Below, one piece after another: positions 1 to 6,253 of a stretch of 35,560 nt of DNA. Source of the DNA: a virus; IMG/VR virus record IMGVR_UViG_3300025101_000073, positions 1-35,560 of that record; one strand, written 5' to 3'. The notes beneath the pieces are model-generated. The model worked only from the letters and a program-made list of their open reading frames with translations, was not told the DNA's origin and did no database searches. Made by a program: the position numbers and the translations under genes. Numbering within the stretch: the first letter of the stretch is position 1; the number at the start of each line of letters is the position of its first letter.

Positions 1-160
1 CTATTTTTTCAAATTCATAACTTAACCATGCTTCATTATCATGAACTGTAGTATCAAACCATGTAAAACTAGTAGAACCACTAGTATTCCAATTAAGATC
101 AACTGTAATAACTAACCTATCCTCTTGGGCAGATTGTGCTATGGACCCAAACATGCTCAT
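1..160 (-). CDS. Partial CDS at window edge, probable fibre-region protein
   Basis: A reading frame opens with ATG at 160 (start of protein MSMFGSIAQSAQEDRLVIT) and stays open for 53 codons to the window edge, so the C-terminus is missing. It starts one base after the stop codon of the fibre gene upstream, which fits co-translation. The visible part has alternating hydrophobic and polar residues with several Trp and Thr/Ser-rich stretches, as in beta-rich virion proteins, but no family is recognised. Its place directly after a fibre gene suggests a fibre partner or chaperone; this is inference only. Confidence 0.55.
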   Translation of the reverse strand, partial: MSMFGSIAQSAQEDRLVITVDLNWNTSGSTSFTWFDTTVHDNEAWLSYEFEKI

Positions 161-161
161 G

Positions 162-1109
162 TTATATTGTTAAATCTCCAATTAAATGAAATGTTTGGCC
201 TGATATATATTTTAATGTTCCAGCTGAACCTACGGCTGCTAATCTTTTATTTGAATTTCTTGATATTATTTCTACCCCTGTACCTTGTGTAAAAGTAAAA
301 CTATCTCCTGATGATGTTTGGAAAAAATCCCATTCCATTCCAGGTTCAAGATTGGTTGGTGAACTTCCTGTTGTAACTGTTATTGCTAAAGTTCCACCTA
401 CTATATTATAACGACCTGCATATATTAAGTCTGAACTAAAATTAGATGTATGAGTAACTATAGGTTTATAATTAACTGGTGGATCTAATCTTGAAGCAGT
501 CATCGCATATGATGCTGTTAATTGGTTTACTATGCTTGGGGTAGCATTAAATGATGAGGCTGAGATATGGTTACTTGCACTTATAGCACCTGATGCCGTT
601 ATACTATTTGTAACCTTAAGAGGTTCTCTTAAAGCATAAGAAGGATTAATCATTATTTCATTACCTCCTAAGATAGCTAATACAGTAGTATTATTTTTTA
701 CAAAATTTATTTCTCCTGCAGTAGCTAATTCAATACCATGAGCATTAGTAGTTAAGGTGTTGTAAGTTGTTGAATCAAAAGTTGCTAATATTCCATCTGG
801 AATATTATAAGGTTGAAAATATACAATTATTGCACCAACATCTGCTGAGGTGTTACCCATATCAATATCAATAATATAACTACCAACATTTCCACTTCCA
901 CTAATATTACTGCCACATGGCACTGGACACTCACAATTTGCCGCAGTTCCTAAAACACCACCAGTTTGTTGTCGGTATGTAACTGTAGTTTCTGTGGGTG
1001 CTTGATACCACCCGTCTGGTGCTTTTGTCGTTAATGCACTATCAGACCACACCGCAGTTGCAGTTGAAAACAAATTAGTGTCTATGTAATATGTGTTATC
1101 TGTAGCCAT
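162..1109 (-). CDS. Tail fibre / receptor-binding type protein
   Basis: This 315-residue protein looks like a phage tail-fibre or appendage protein. The N-terminus has a short module of the type seen in Bacteroidota phage fibres (YYIDTNLFSTATAVWSDSAL, then a DGWY element and a Cys-rich CECPVPC segment near residues 59-65). Residues about 165-205 contain repeats of the ITASGAISAS / HISASSF kind, typical of fibrous shafts. The C-terminal ~90 residues (GMEWDFFQTSSGDSFTFTQG and FHLIGDL) form a terminal beta-domain pattern common in marine phage fibres. It lies downstream of the early genes, far from the other tail genes. In the same frame, one stop codon upstream, is a remnant of a second copy of the N-terminal module (see 1113-1252). 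Confidence 0.75.
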   Translation of the reverse strand: MATDNTYYIDTNLFSTATAVWSDSALTTKAPDGWYQAPTETTVTYRQQTGGVLGTAANCECPVPCGSNISGSGNVGSYIIDIDMGNTSADVGAIIVYFQPYNIPDGILATFDSTTYNTLTTNAHGIELATAGEINFVKNNTTVLAILGGNEIMINPSYALREPLKVTNSITASGAISASNHISASSFNATPSIVNQLTASYAMTASRLDPPVNYKPIVTHTSNFSSDLIYAGRYNIVGGTLAITVTTGSSPTNLEPGMEWDFFQTSSGDSFTFTQGTGVEIISRNSNKRLAAVGSAGTLKYISGQTFHLIGDLTI

Positions 1110-1112
1110 TAT

Positions 1113-1252
1113 TTAGCAAGTTAATAAATTTTCTACCATACCAGAACTGTTAACATATATTACTTCTGTAGCACTTAGTGAATAATATCCCGCAGCCAGA
1201 AGAGTAGTTCCAGTGTTATCAGAATATACAAAATTATTTACAACTGTGCAAA
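1113..1252 (-). pseudogene. 5'-truncated remnant of a fibre N-terminal module
   Basis: In the gap before the fibre gene, the minus strand encodes a start-less frame reading FVYSDNTGTTLLAAGYYSLS, then VIYVNSSGMVENLLTC and TAA. This matches the vYsD...TTLL..GYYS...V...G.V....C pattern at the N-terminus of the fibre gene downstream (VWSDSALTTKAPDGWY...C). It is in the same frame as that gene, separated by TAA-ATA-ATG. No ATG, GTG or TTG start is in frame before the module. It is either a degraded tandem copy, a protein with a non-standard start, or the result of a sequence error. Confidence 0.5.
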
Positions 1253-1450
1253 TTATTTTACATATGTTTTCTTTCTCAGTATCATATTTATGATGGGCTG
1301 AGATACATTATACTTTTTAGCAAGTTGGTTTTGAGAGATGCCCCCCTCGTCATATTCACATCTTATTTCTTCTGCCTCTTGCAAAGTAAACTTGCGCTTT
1401 GCAAAGCCACCACCCCTACTGTCTTTTCTTTCAAATGGATTTACACTCAT
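1253..1450 (-). CDS. Small HTH DNA-binding protein
   Basis: This 65-residue basic protein has a helix-turn-helix at about residues 22-58: FTLQEAEEIRCEYDEGG, then ISQNQLAKKYNVSQPIINMI, then a basic end (LRKKTYVK). The pattern of a helix, 'QLAKKYNVS' turn and recognition helix is that of resolvase/Hin-type HTH domains without any catalytic part. The N-terminus is rich in Arg, Lys and Gly (FERKDSRGGGFAKRK). It overlaps the upstream DUF3310-like gene by 20 bp, so it is in the same early operon. Likely a small regulator or DNA-structuring protein; the target is unknown. Confidence 0.7.
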   Translation of the reverse strand: MSVNPFERKDSRGGGFAKRKFTLQEAEEIRCEYDEGGISQNQLAKKYNVSQPIINMILRKKTYVK

Positions 1451-1733
1451 CTTCTAATATTTCTAGTTCAAACTTTAAATGCGCAATGGCTTTCTTCAAG
1501 TCCTCTATCCCCCCATCATTATGCTTGTTCTTGCTTCGCAAAATGTAGGTCGTTGCAGTTCCACAGTTGTAAGACAAATCAAAGTTAGCTACTACATCTT
1601 TAGCCATATATCCATTCTTACCTTTATAGTAATCAGGAATATCAGGGTTGTCATCATCTATTCTTCTGCACAGACAAGCACCCCCACAGGAACAGTTTCG
1701 TGTGTAGTCATAGTAGTATTTACTTTTACTCAT
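1431..1733 (-). CDS. DUF3310-family protein
   Basis: The 100-residue protein carries the DUF3310 pattern: a YYKG element near residues 36-39, then a helix leading to ATTYILRSKNKHNDGGIEDL and KKAIAHL (about residues 60-85). In the family this reads as 'GN.iKYl.R...K...... edL.KA..yL'. The family is common in phage early regions and is sometimes labelled nucleotide kinase-like, but no enzymatic function is firmly established. The N-terminus is unusual, rich in Tyr and Cys (YYYDYTRNCSCGGACLCRR), with five Cys that could bind a metal. Its ATG overlaps the stop of the VRR-NUC gene by 4 bp, showing translational coupling. Confidence 0.75.
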   Translation of the reverse strand: MSKSKYYYDYTRNCSCGGACLCRRIDDDNPDIPDYYKGKNGYMAKDVVANFDLSYNCGTATTYILRSKNKHNDGGIEDLKKAIAHLKFELEILEDECKSI

Positions 1734-2128
1734 AGTTCTTCGTTTAAGTATTTATCAATTAGTTCTTTGCACTCGCTGAAACCTTTTGCACAGGTAGCGT
1801 AGTACCCCCTGTCCGAAGCCCTTGATATAAATCGCTTTTGTTCTGCAGTAGGATAACACTTTCTGTCTCGCTTTAACTCTATAAACAAACCACAATACCC
1901 ACCTCTCGGCTCGAATATAAGAAGGTCTGATACCCCCTTCAAATATCCTGTACGCTTTGCTTTTAACCTTTGTGAGTAGTGTCTTTGAAACTGACCACCC
2001 ATTGTTGCAGTAAACAACAGATTTGGATATTGTAGTTTTAAGTATTCTACTATACTTATCTGTATGTTTTCTTCTGTTAACCTTACTTTTATGTCCTTCG
2101 ATTTCAAGCTTTCTAATTCTTTCTGCAT
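1730..2128 (-). CDS. VRR-NUC domain nuclease
   Basis: This 132-residue protein matches the VRR-NUC family of PD-(D/E)xK nucleases, which act on branched or damaged DNA in phage replication and recombination. Visible motifs: an N-terminal helix with TEENIQISIVEYL (E20, Q23), the G65-VSDLL segment with D68, then GLFIELK giving E84-x-K86 of the catalytic core, and a C-terminal helix (EQKRFISRASDRGYYA). The length is that of a minimal stand-alone VRR-NUC protein. The start sits inside the frame of the membrane-protein gene upstream, overlapping it by about 370 bp. It is coupled to DUF3310 downstream. Confidence 0.85.
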   Translation of the reverse strand: MQKELESLKSKDIKVRLTEENIQISIVEYLKLQYPNLLFTATMGGQFQRHYSQRLKAKRTGYLKGVSDLLIFEPRGGYCGLFIELKRDRKCYPTAEQKRFISRASDRGYYATCAKGFSECKELIDKYLNEEL

Positions 2129-2258
2129 TATACAGAGATGTTGACTTCAATTCATCTATCTGATAATGTAAGTCATTAACCTCTGCAACAATACATCTGT
2201 GCTGAAATATAAGGTATAAAGTAATAATAGACAAGAAAATTATAAGGATAGTTTCCAT
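1755..2258 (-). CDS. Small membrane protein with coiled coil, overlaps VRR-NUC
   Basis: An ATG at 2258 overlaps the stop of the peptidase gene as TAATG, the coupling used repeatedly in this genome. The product begins METILIIFLSIITLYLIF (one membrane segment, residues 3-18) followed by a heptad-like stretch (IVAEVNDLHYQIDELKSTS; residues about 23-50). The frame stays open for 167 codons but its last ~125 residues overlap the VRR-NUC gene in another frame; that part is basic and low in obvious domains, so it may be a shadow. A short membrane/coiled-coil protein is credible; its true C-terminus is uncertain. Function unknown. Confidence 0.5.
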   Translation of the reverse strand: METILIIFLSIITLYLIFQHRCIVAEVNDLHYQIDELKSTSLYNAERIRKLEIEGHKSKVNRRKHTDKYSRILKTTISKSVVYCNNGWSVSKTLLTKVKSKAYRIFEGGIRPSYIRAERWVLWFVYRVKARQKVLSYCRTKAIYIKGFGQGVLRYLCKRFQRVQRTN

Positions 2259-3295
2259 TAGTCGTAAGATTGTATCATATCCCTTCCTATAAGGCAATCA
2301 CACCCATTGCAATACCCATAGTCATCCCCCATATCGTTAGAGCCATAGACCTCATCTAAACAATACTCACAACTACCTATGATTTGTAAATCACCTATGT
2401 CTTCTTCCTTTTCTTTTTTTTTAACACCAAACGATTCGTTCCAATTATCTAGCTCATCTTTCCAATAGCTTGGCTCGTAGTTGAAGTCATAGTCCCAATT
2501 ATACTTTCTTTTCTTAAAGGATATGTTTTTTCTTTTGGCTTTGTGTTGATACAGATTGCAACCAAGAACATCAATGAGATTTGATATAAGGTCAAAGCAG
2601 TTGATAGCATCTGCAACATCTACAACCTCTTTGTCCGTGTGTGGTGCATAGTAACCACTAGACATATTAGCAACACATACCCCTAAGCCATTTAGCTTGA
2701 GTTGATACACATCTGTCAATGCACCTGATGTTTCTTTGTAGCCGTGTGTACGAAGTGTCTTGGATATAGCAAGAGAGAAGTCCTCGCTGAATAGTTGTAC
2801 GCCATAGATGTCTCTGACAAAGTCACGATTACCTCTACGGTCTGATTGAAAGCAGTAGCCAACATCTTTGAAGAAAGACATATCTGCAGCAGAGCTACCA
2901 ATGCAACCAACTTCTTCACTATGAAAGAAAGCACACTTGACAACATCTTTGTCAAGAAGCATCTGCAAACCAATCCATACACCAACCTTGTCGTCACCAC
3001 CGATACCGACCTGCTGCTCTACATCATTACTGAAAGCAAACAATACGCCATCTCTGTTGTAGATACCGAAGTCTTGGTACATATCGTGTACTGTATCTGT
3101 GTGTGCAACAATACAAGGATAGTATTCTGCCTGTCCTTTGGTTACATATACATTTCTGTTTTTTACTTTTACAACTGCATCAGGAACATACTTAGAAACA
3201 AACTGCCTGATGTAAGCAATCATCTTGTCTTCTTTGCCTGATGTAGTCTGAATTGAAAGGGTGTCCTTGAGTAAGGACAAATAATTGTCTGTCAT
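2258..3295 (-). CDS. M20-like zinc metallopeptidase with C-terminal zinc ribbon
   Basis: The 345-residue protein resembles M20/M42-type di-zinc peptidases (PepT-like). Ligand motifs in order: H65-T-D67 (CIVAHTDTVHD), the bridging Asp in GGDDK (D101 or D102), E127-E128 (FFHSEEVG; catalytic Glu plus ligand), D152 (FQSDRRG), and a final His in YYAPHTDKE (H219). Only about 240 residues hold the catalytic part, so the usual lid/dimerisation domain is absent or very small. After a charged linker (KKKEKEED) the C-terminus has C309, C312, C329, C332 and C334, a zinc-ribbon arrangement not usual for this family. It heads an early operon behind a -7 box at 3325 and a conserved leader. Substrate unknown. 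Confidence 0.75.
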   Translation of the reverse strand: MTDNYLSLLKDTLSIQTTSGKEDKMIAYIRQFVSKYVPDAVVKVKNRNVYVTKGQAEYYPCIVAHTDTVHDMYQDFGIYNRDGVLFAFSNDVEQQVGIGGDDKVGVWIGLQMLLDKDVVKCAFFHSEEVGCIGSSAADMSFFKDVGYCFQSDRRGNRDFVRDIYGVQLFSEDFSLAISKTLRTHGYKETSGALTDVYQLKLNGLGVCVANMSSGYYAPHTDKEVVDVADAINCFDLISNLIDVLGCNLYQHKAKRKNISFKKRKYNWDYDFNYEPSYWKDELDNWNESFGVKKKEKEEDIGDLQIIGSCEYCLDEVYGSNDMGDDYGYCNGCDCLIGRDMIQSYD

Positions 3296-3302
3296 ATATT
3301 AG

Positions 3303-3318
3303 TGTTTTAGGGTTAATA
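3303..3318 (-). promoter_or_regulatory. Conserved early-operon leader element, copy 1
   Basis: On the minus strand this reads TATTAACCCTAAAACA and ends 7 nt before the peptidase ATG. The same element precedes the genes starting at 4664 (gap 7 nt) and, slightly altered, at 6920 (gap 6 nt). It would lie in the 5' UTR just after the predicted transcription start. It may be a translation enhancer or an operator. Confidence 0.6.
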
Positions 3319-3324
3319 ATAGTA

Positions 3325-3356
3325 CAAAGGTAAGAAATTATTTCGTAACTACCAAA
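3325..3356 (-). promoter_or_regulatory. Predicted Bacteroidota-type promoter, peptidase operon
   Basis: The minus strand has TACCTTTG at 3332-3325, matching the Bacteroidota -7 consensus TAnnTTTG, and TTTG at 3356-3353, matching the -33 box, with 20 bp between them. It lies in a 77-bp intergenic gap directly before the leader element and the peptidase gene. Confidence 0.7.
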
Positions 3357-3372
3357 CTTTTTTACATAAAAA

Positions 3373-3606
3373 TTAAAATAGTTGTGCTTGTTGATATTGT
3401 CTTTCCAATGTGTATCTAGCATATTTACAGGGCTCACCAAATCTATTTGTGCTTTTTTCTGTGTCAGACTTAATGTTATACCCCTCGTCTCTTAGGTTAA
3501 ATATAATTGCACTCAATCTCATTATTGCATAGTCTCTAAATGCATCTAATGGTGTTATAGTACCATAGTGCTCAAGGTGTCTTAATACTTTATCTCTTTG
3601 TGTCAT
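3373..3606 (-). CDS. Small winged-HTH protein
   Basis: The 77-residue protein begins MTQRDKVLRHLEHYGTITPL and continues DAFRDYAIMRLSAIIFNLRD, the layout of the small 'helix-turn-helix domain' phage family in which Q-R-D-K-V-L leads helix 1 and R-L-S-A-I-I forms the recognition helix, followed by a wing (EGYNIKSD). It overlaps the gene upstream by 17 bp and ends the unit that starts with the replication initiator. Likely a DNA-binding early regulator; target unknown. Confidence 0.7.
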   Translation of the reverse strand: MTQRDKVLRHLEHYGTITPLDAFRDYAIMRLSAIIFNLRDEGYNIKSDTEKSTNRFGEPCKYARYTLERQYQQAQLF

Positions 3607-3997
3607 CTATTCTTTTTGCTTTAGTTATCGTGGCATCAATAAGCTTTTGATTTCTTTGATGCTTTTGATAGTCGGTTATTAACTTTTGTTGTCTATTTAA
3701 TTGTGCTTTGGACTTGTGTTCCTTGAGCCATATGTTCCAATTACGAACATTGATAAAGCCACCGTGCTCAGAGTTTCTTATACCCTGTTCAAATGCAAAT
3801 GAAACTTCATCCATATCCATAGAGCCATAGTACCTTGATAAATCATCTACTAAGAACTTAGCCATCATTACAACTTGTTGTGTGTCAGGTCTTTGCCCCA
3901 ACATCATATAACACTTGCTAAGTAAGTCAACACAATCTAGATTAAGTTGTTCTATGTCATTACTAAATCTATACCATATCTGTCTAGTCTTATCCAT
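3590..3997 (-). CDS. Hypothetical replication-associated protein
   Basis: The 135-residue protein is not assigned to a named family. It is helical, with a central segment DEVSFAFEQGIRNSEHGGFINV followed by NWNIWLKEHK and a basic C-terminal coiled region (KAQLNRQQKLITDYQKHQRN). The 'F..G.......inv..w..WL..H' arrangement resembles small phage proteins found beside replication initiators. Its start overlaps the end of the initiator gene by 8 bp, so a helicase-loader or primosome-accessory role is a reasonable guess from position only. Confidence 0.6.
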   Translation of the reverse strand: MDKTRQIWYRFSNDIEQLNLDCVDLLSKCYMMLGQRPDTQQVVMMAKFLVDDLSRYYGSMDMDEVSFAFEQGIRNSEHGGFINVRNWNIWLKEHKSKAQLNRQQKLITDYQKHQRNQKLIDATITKAKRIDDTKR

Positions 3998-4664
3998 TGT
4001 TTATCATATGTCTTGCCTCTTGCCAAGTGTTAAGAGACTGTTCTACTTTGCTTTTTGTTTCTTCTTTGGTATTCTTTTCCCAAGTTCTAACTGCAGCCCT
4101 CCAATCCTTCATAGGATTTTTACCTACCTTCCAACCATTACTTTCATAATAGTTAAAGAACTTTTGAATATCAACCTTGTTGTTTCTTTCAATACAATAA
4201 TGTTCTAAGTCATTTAAAGTTGGCTTAACAAACCTTTTAGCTTTAGCTTTATCTTTAACTATAACCTTATCTTTATCTTGTACGGTATCAGGTAGGGTTT
4301 GTAAACCCTTCACATACCCTTCAAGGTTATATCTTTCCAATAACTGTATTACTGATTTGTGAACATTAGAGTTTGGATTTAGTTCGCCATATTGAAAGTC
4401 AATGAAGTCAGGTATAAACCACTTGTCGCCATTATCAAATATTTGTATTTTTTCTAAAAAAGATTTTGGAAGCATATCCTCTGCAGGTATATCATACTCT
4501 AAATCTTCACCTATTCTAATAGAAGCCACCTCTAAATCTACTTCCCATATTCCTGCGTGATTGCAGTCGTCAAGTATATAAAACCACAGAAGTTTGTGTT
4601 GTGGTGATAGGTCACGGACAAATCTTTTCTTCCACTTGTCCGTATCGGTCATTCTTTTTGCCAT
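3990..4664 (-). CDS. Replication initiator / replisome organiser-like protein
   Basis: The 224-residue protein has a winged-helix-like N-terminus (residues about 8-50: WKKRFVRDLSPQHKLLWFYI, DDCNHAGIWEVD), a Lys/Asp-rich linker (VQDKDKVIVKDKAKAKRF, about 128-145) and a C-terminal helical domain with FFNYYESNGWKVGKNPMKDW and RAAVRTWEKN, as in DnaD/DnaT-like phage primosome proteins. This two-domain layout with a charged linker is common in Bacteroidota phage initiators. The DNA just before and across the linker (4294-4321) contains a perfect palindrome plus a related half-site, which recalls origins embedded in initiator genes such as lambda O. Preceded by a -7 box and the conserved leader. Confidence 0.75.
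   Translation of the reverse strand: MAKRMTDTDKWKKRFVRDLSPQHKLLWFYILDDCNHAGIWEVDLEVASIRIGEDLEYDIPAEDMLPKSFLEKIQIFDNGDKWFIPDFIDFQYGELNPNSNVHKSVIQLLERYNLEGYVKGLQTLPDTVQDKDKVIVKDKAKAKRFVKPTLNDLEHYCIERNNKVDIQKFFNYYESNGWKVGKNPMKDWRAAVRTWEKNTKEETKSKVEQSLNTWQEARHMINNG
4294..4321. repeat. Origin-like repeat element, copy A (inside initiator gene)
   Basis: AGGGTTTGTAAACCCT is a perfect inverted repeat (7-bp arms, 2-bp spacer, 4294-4309), followed after 4 bp by ATACCCTT (4314-4321). Next to it at 4240-4280 are repeats of the CTTTAT type. The same palindrome, half-site, spacing and flanking repeats recur at 8350-8377. Confidence 0.75.
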
Positions 4665-4671
4665 AATTATT

Positions 4672-4687
4672 TGTTTTAGGGTTAATA
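4672..4687 (-). promoter_or_regulatory. Conserved early-operon leader element, copy 2
   Basis: Minus strand TATTAACCCTAAAACA, identical over 16 bp to the copy before the peptidase gene and also ending 7 nt before an ATG (4664). Confidence 0.6.
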
Positions 4688-4693
4688 ATTTTA

Positions 4694-4701
4694 CAAAGAT
4701 A
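4694..4701 (-). promoter_or_regulatory. Predicted -7 box, replication-initiator operon
   Basis: Minus strand TATCTTTG fits TAnnTTTG and sits in front of the leader element at the same distance as the other early promoters. No TTTG is present at the expected -33 position, which falls inside the end of the upstream gene, so the promoter is weak or needs help. Confidence 0.5.
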
Positions 4702-4710
4702 GTAAATATT

Positions 4711-5124
4711 TTACAATCCTACATCTACCATCTCTTTTTCAATCTTATCTAATCTAGCATTTATATCTGCCCTTGCCTTACTCAATCTTTCAAACTCAAC
4801 TTCCCAACGCTTCAGCATAACATCTTGGTCTCCCAAGAACATAGACTTAACCTTTTCATAGTCATCAATGTAGTCTTGATAAAACTTAGGGTATTCGTAT
4901 GAGTTATTGTGTTGCTTTTGATAATGATAAAAACTACTTCTGTCTTTATTAAGATACTGATTCATCTTACCAATAGGTATCTGTAGCTCTCTCATCAATA
5001 TGTTTGAGTATATTACTCTAGCTCTAACAAACTCTTGTTCTCTACAACTTTTATCTAAAGCACTTCTAGGTATATTTAGTTGTATAGATATAATTTGTTT
5101 TAGCTTTGCTAATTCATTATTCAT
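4711..5124 (-). CDS. DnaA C-terminal-like DNA-binding protein
   Basis: The 137-residue protein resembles DnaA domain IV, the part of the initiator that reads DnaA boxes. Helices around FVRARVIYSNILMRELQI (residues 32-49) and IGKMNQYLNKDRSSFYHYQK (51-70) follow the pattern 'R..a.yL...l......iG.....rdHsTv.h', with D61-RSSFYH67 in place of the RDHSTV signature. A long helical/coiled C-terminus follows (about 85-134). There is no ATPase domain, so it is a stand-alone binding domain. It ends the operon that contains the SSB-like gene. It may bind phage or host origin DNA or regulate transcription. Confidence 0.6.
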   Translation of the reverse strand: MNNELAKLKQIISIQLNIPRSALDKSCREQEFVRARVIYSNILMRELQIPIGKMNQYLNKDRSSFYHYQKQHNNSYEYPKFYQDYIDDYEKVKSMFLGDQDVMLKRWEVEFERLSKARADINARLDKIEKEMVDVGL

Positions 5125-5134
5125 ATTTACTTAT

Positions 5135-5302
5135 TTATTTTATCATATTATATTCAATCTCTAGTAATCTTTTAAGTAACATTCTGTGTTTTCTTACTAA
5201 CTCACTACTGTCGTCTTTATACTGCTCAAGCTTTATAATAGTTCTTTGAACACTATGTATTAGTAGTGAAATTTCTTCTCTCATTAAAATGTTTTCTTCC
5301 AT
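5135..5302 (-). CDS. Small helical hypothetical protein (55 aa)
   Basis: An ATG at 5302 opens 55 codons ending with TAA at 5135. The product starts MEENILMREEISLLIHSVQR and is strongly helical, charged and Leu-rich (ends RHR-type to LLEIEYNMIK), so a short coiled coil is likely. It fills the gap between the SSB-like gene (14 bp upstream) and the DnaA-like gene (10 bp downstream) in the same direction, which supports it as a real gene. No family recognised. Confidence 0.65.
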   Translation of the reverse strand: MEENILMREEISLLIHSVQRTIIKLEQYKDDSSELVRKHRMLLKRLLEIEYNMIK

Positions 5303-5316
5303 AACTAAATATTTAA

Positions 5317-5622
5317 TTAAAAGGGAAGACCATCGTCTTCATCTTTTTGCACTTGCTTTGGTTTTGCATCTGAATCAATCTTCCAAGCTACAATGTTATT
5401 GTAGTATGTGCCTTCCCATAGCCTACCATTTATATTGATAGAGCACTTGATAAAATCACCAACACTTACACCATCAAGCTTATCTATATTATCCTTATGT
5501 GCTTCTAGTTTTATTGTCTGTGGGTAATCACCACCTGTGTTAATCACAAACTCTCTTTTCTTAAAACCACTTTGAAACTTCTTTGTTTCGTATTTAGCTT
5601 CTAACTTTCCTTCTAATTCCAT
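5317..5622 (-). CDS. DUF3127 / SSB-like single-strand DNA-binding protein
   Basis: The 101-residue protein matches the DUF3127 pattern: a strand with KKREFVINTGGDYPQTIKLE (residues about 21-40), a 'LDGVSVGDFIKCSININGR' segment (49-67), and 'NNIVAWKI' (75-82). This is an OB-fold layout. The last residues, DEDDGLPF, closely resemble the acidic tip of bacterial SSB (DDDIPF), which recruits repair and replication proteins. The combination indicates that it coats single-stranded DNA during phage replication. It lies in the early operon next to HTH and DnaA-like genes. Confidence 0.8.
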   Translation of the reverse strand: MELEGKLEAKYETKKFQSGFKKREFVINTGGDYPQTIKLEAHKDNIDKLDGVSVGDFIKCSININGRLWEGTYYNNIVAWKIDSDAKPKQVQKDEDDGLPF

Positions 5623-5623
5623 T

Positions 5624-5839
5624 TTACTTTATTAAATAAGTTAACAATTCATTTTCATCACACTCTATTTCATCTGCATTGGCCAAGCATTGTATGTGCT
5701 TTACCCTTAACAAAGATGGGTTTGCAAGATACTTATCTACAGTAGTACCTTTTGTTTCTGTGATTTCACCAAATCTTTTCTTAGTTATACCAAGAGTTCT
5801 TAGCATTATTTCAAAATCATTTCTTGCTTTATTTTTCAT
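5624..5839 (-). CDS. XRE-like HTH DNA-binding protein
   Basis: The 71-residue protein has a five-helix layout of small phage repressor-type domains: FEIMLRTLGITKKRFGEITE (helix 1-2 and turn), GTTVDKYLAN (recognition helix), then VKHIQCLANA and a C-terminal helix. No oligomerisation or cleavage domain is present. It starts 1 bp upstream-side of the SSB-like gene and belongs to the same operon. Likely a DNA-binding regulator of the early region. Confidence 0.65.
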   Translation of the reverse strand: MKNKARNDFEIMLRTLGITKKRFGEITETKGTTVDKYLANPSLLRVKHIQCLANADEIECDENELLTYLIK

Positions 5840-5841
5840 TT

Positions 5842-6039
5842 TTATTCTACAATTACTAATTCAACATCAAAGGTTTTTTTATACAGCTCCTCTATCTTAC
5901 TGTCTTCTAGTTGCATATACAAGTCTAAAAAAGTTTTTCTTATCCCTTGTATATTTTTACTATCAAGCTCTTTCACTTGATGTCTAGTGATGCAAAGTAT
6001 TGCACCCTCTTTTGTCATAGCGTGTTTTCTAATTGCCAT
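5842..6039 (-). CDS. Hypothetical protein (65 aa)
   Basis: No family recognised. The product is short and mixed alpha/beta by appearance, with an N-terminal basic part (MAIRKHAMTKEGAILCITRH) and a helical middle (IRKTFLDLYMQLEDSKIEEL) ending in a hydrophobic strand (FDVELVIVE). It overlaps the upstream gene by 11 bp and ends 2 bp before the HTH gene, so it is part of the early operon. Confidence 0.6.
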   Translation of the reverse strand: MAIRKHAMTKEGAILCITRHQVKELDSKNIQGIRKTFLDLYMQLEDSKIEELYKKTFDVELVIVE

Positions 6040-6253
6040 ATCTAAACATTCTTTTGTATTGTTCCTTTGGGTCTCTTGGATTGTCGTTTACATAAAGATG
6101 CTCTATAATTTCTTCTGCTTTCAGTATAGAAACATTTTCAAAGTCAATATCTTTATATTCATCTGCAACAGATGAGGTTTGCATCAGACCCTCTATAATA
6201 CTAATCTGATACAAATCACATCTATCATCTAATAAATCATCTATCCAATCCAT
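6029..6253 (-). CDS. Hypothetical acidic protein (74 aa)
   Basis: No family recognised. The protein is strongly acidic at the N-terminus (MDWIDDLLDDRCDLYQ) and helical, and ends with basic and aromatic residues (KEQYKRMFRYGN). Small acidic early proteins of phages often bind host proteins, but nothing here identifies a partner. Its ATG (6253) overlaps the stop of the upstream gene (TAATG), so it is translationally coupled. Confidence 0.6.
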   Translation of the reverse strand: MDWIDDLLDDRCDLYQISIIEGLMQTSSVADEYKDIDFENVSILKAEEIIEHLYVNDNPRDPKEQYKRMFRYGN

